NCBI GenBank assembly: GCA_030428585.1
Contig: JAUIDL010000042.1
Span: 1 to 6,392, forward strand
Direction: 5' to 3'
DNA length: 6,392 nt
DNA from: a bacterium
GTDB taxonomy: Bacteria; Patescibacteriota; Saccharimonadia; Saccharimonadales; Saccharimonadaceae
Shown here: one piece after another, positions 5,874 to 6,392 of the stretch
Numbering within the stretch: position 1 is the stretch's first letter
How the letters are laid out: every line of letters starts with the position of its first letter
The notes under the pieces: model-generated
The model's input: the letters and a program-made list of their open reading frames with translations, nothing else
Databases searched by the model: none
What the model was told of the DNA's origin: nothing
Position numbers and translations under genes: made by a program

Positions 5874-6096
5874 ATTCTCCCGAGCGACCTACCTGTACTT
5901 CGACTGCCGGGTTGATCGCTTTATCGTTGAATATCGCTGGATTAGGTTCTGCAACAGTGGTCGTAATTGGGGTAATTGTCTTAACGGCTTCGGCTTTTTG
6001 TTCGCCGTCACCCAAGATAGACTTAGTGACAAAGAACGAAATAATGATGCTGAGTGACGCGATTAACACAATCATAGCGATGTCGGTTTTTTTCAT
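5872..6096 (-). CDS. Small single-pass membrane protein of the T4P operon (unknown function)
   Basis: This is a 74-residue protein that I do not recognise as a named family. A short basic N-terminus (MKKTD) is followed by one hydrophobic segment at about 6-28, then a soluble, probably extracytoplasmic tail. The tail is rich in Thr, Glu and Pro and ends with NPAIFNDKAINPAVEVQVG (52-70). There is no lipobox cysteine and no prepilin cleavage site. The ATG overlaps the stop of the PilO-like gene as ATGA, AAGGTGG lies seven bases upstream, and the stop overlaps the pilB ribosome-binding site, so it is coupled on both sides and clearly translated. In pilMNOPQ operons this slot after pilO belongs to the lipoprotein PilP, whose extended N-terminus binds PilN/PilO. 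A similar accessory role here is inference from position and topology only. Confidence 0.85.
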   Translation of the reverse strand: MKKTDIAMIVLIASLSIIISFFVTKSILGDGEQKAEAVKTITPITTTVAEPNPAIFNDKAINPAVEVQVGRSGE

Positions 6097-6392
6097 CGTG
6101 GGACCACCTTATCTTCGAGTTCAACCGTGCGAGCAGGCTCGTAATACGCCTTGCCTTGAACGGTCAGGGTTTGTTTCTTGCCTTGGCTTTCAATTCGCAT
6201 CGAGCTGAGGTCGATTTGTCGGATAGATCGTTCGAGGTTCTGGAGGACTTTGCGCAGAGCGTTCTGGCTGCCTGTCACGGTAAAGCGGAAAGAAATAATA
6301 TTCTCGGTCACGCCGCCAGCACCACTTTCGATACGGCCATTTTCGAGTGATTCAACACCGACCACTGGGTCAATTTGCAGTGAATCAACCGT
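6093..6392 (-). CDS. pilO: PilO-like inner-membrane alignment protein, 5' end beyond window
   Basis: The last 99 codons of a gene that is open to the high-coordinate edge. The internal GTG at 6365 is not taken as the start because the frame continues upstream. The visible part alternates strands and a helix: NIISFRFTVTGSQNALRKVL (31-50), NLERSIRQIDLSSMRIES, then KQTLTVQGKAYYEPA (73-87). This matches the C-terminal ferredoxin-like half of PilO, with its strand-Gly-helix-RxIxIxxM pattern and closing YY-P. PilO pairs with PilN in the inner membrane and links the cytoplasmic PilM ring to the pilus channel. Because the transmembrane and coiled-coil part is missing, PilN or another PilO-fold protein cannot be excluded, but the position just upstream of the small gene and pilB suits PilO. 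It is translationally coupled to the next gene through ATGA. Confidence 0.75.
   Translation of the reverse strand, partial: TVDSLQIDPVVGVESLENGRIESGAGGVTENIISFRFTVTGSQNALRKVLQNLERSIRQIDLSSMRIESQGKKQTLTVQGKAYYEPARTVELEDKVVPR
6104..6110 (-). promoter_or_regulatory. Ribosome-binding site for the 74-residue gene
   Basis: AAGGTGG, identical to the site in front of the pilin, lies seven bases before the ATG at 6096 and inside the last codons of the PilO-like gene. Confidence 0.6.

Noticed and set aside
6093..6365. GTG at 6365 as a true start of a 90-residue protein
   Set aside because: The same frame is open through the window edge and the residues upstream fit a continuing PilO-like domain, so the gene is truncated by the window.
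1..6392. Recoded UGA (glycine) as in Gracilibacteria
   Set aside because: No in-frame TGA occurs inside the genes, and TGA ends the PilO-like gene at a conventional ATGA overlap.

Overview
The window is almost entirely one type IV pilus (T4P) locus, and every supported gene lies on the minus strand. Read in the direction of transcription (from high to low coordinates) the order is: PilO-like inner-membrane protein (5' end outside the window), a 74-residue single-pass membrane protein, PilB extension ATPase, PilT retraction ATPase, PilC platform protein, a pilin with a complete prepilin signal, PilD prepilin peptidase, and the first 66 codons of a second pilin-like gene that runs off the low-coordinate edge.

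The probable source is a member of the Candidate Phyla Radiation (Patescibacteria), most likely a Saccharibacteria (TM7) relative. This is inference from my memory of the family, resting on the pilin helix (GFTIIEVVLVLAIAGLIF, then an LPALQRNQRDTQRKNDL stretch), the PilD start (GLVLGSFAGATVWRLR), and the gene order. All stops used are TAA, TAG or TGA, which fits the standard bacterial code. It argues against the UGA-glycine code of Gracilibacteria and Absconditabacteria.

Layout. 6392-1799 is a tightly packed assembly operon (pilO-like, orf74, pilB, pilT, pilC). One junction is a 4-base ATGA overlap. At the other three the ribosome-binding site is fused with or touches the upstream stop codon. 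1801-1154 is an independent pilin unit: a good -35/-10 promoter whose -35 box contains the pilC stop codon, an untranslated leader of about 40 bases with a Shine-Dalgarno site, the pilin, and a strong intrinsic terminator. 1138-242 is pilD. 218-1 starts a second pilin-like gene. These last two genes lack a Shine-Dalgarno site, and each has an extended -10-like element (TGC plus hexamer) only 6-9 bases before the start codon, which suggests leaderless transcripts.

How the parts work together. PilD removes the short leader from the pilins. PilB drives assembly through PilC and PilT drives disassembly. The PilO-like protein and probably the 74-residue protein form the alignment/scaffold part of the membrane complex. 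A pilM/pilN pair would be expected just beyond 6392, and more minor pilins below position 1. The points most worth a second look are the 74-residue protein in the usual PilP slot, the absence of the tetracysteine zinc site from PilB, the paired leaderless-type promoters, and the inverted repeat framing one of them. No gap of more than 300 bases lacks a gene, and I see no mobile element, CRISPR array or structural RNA gene.
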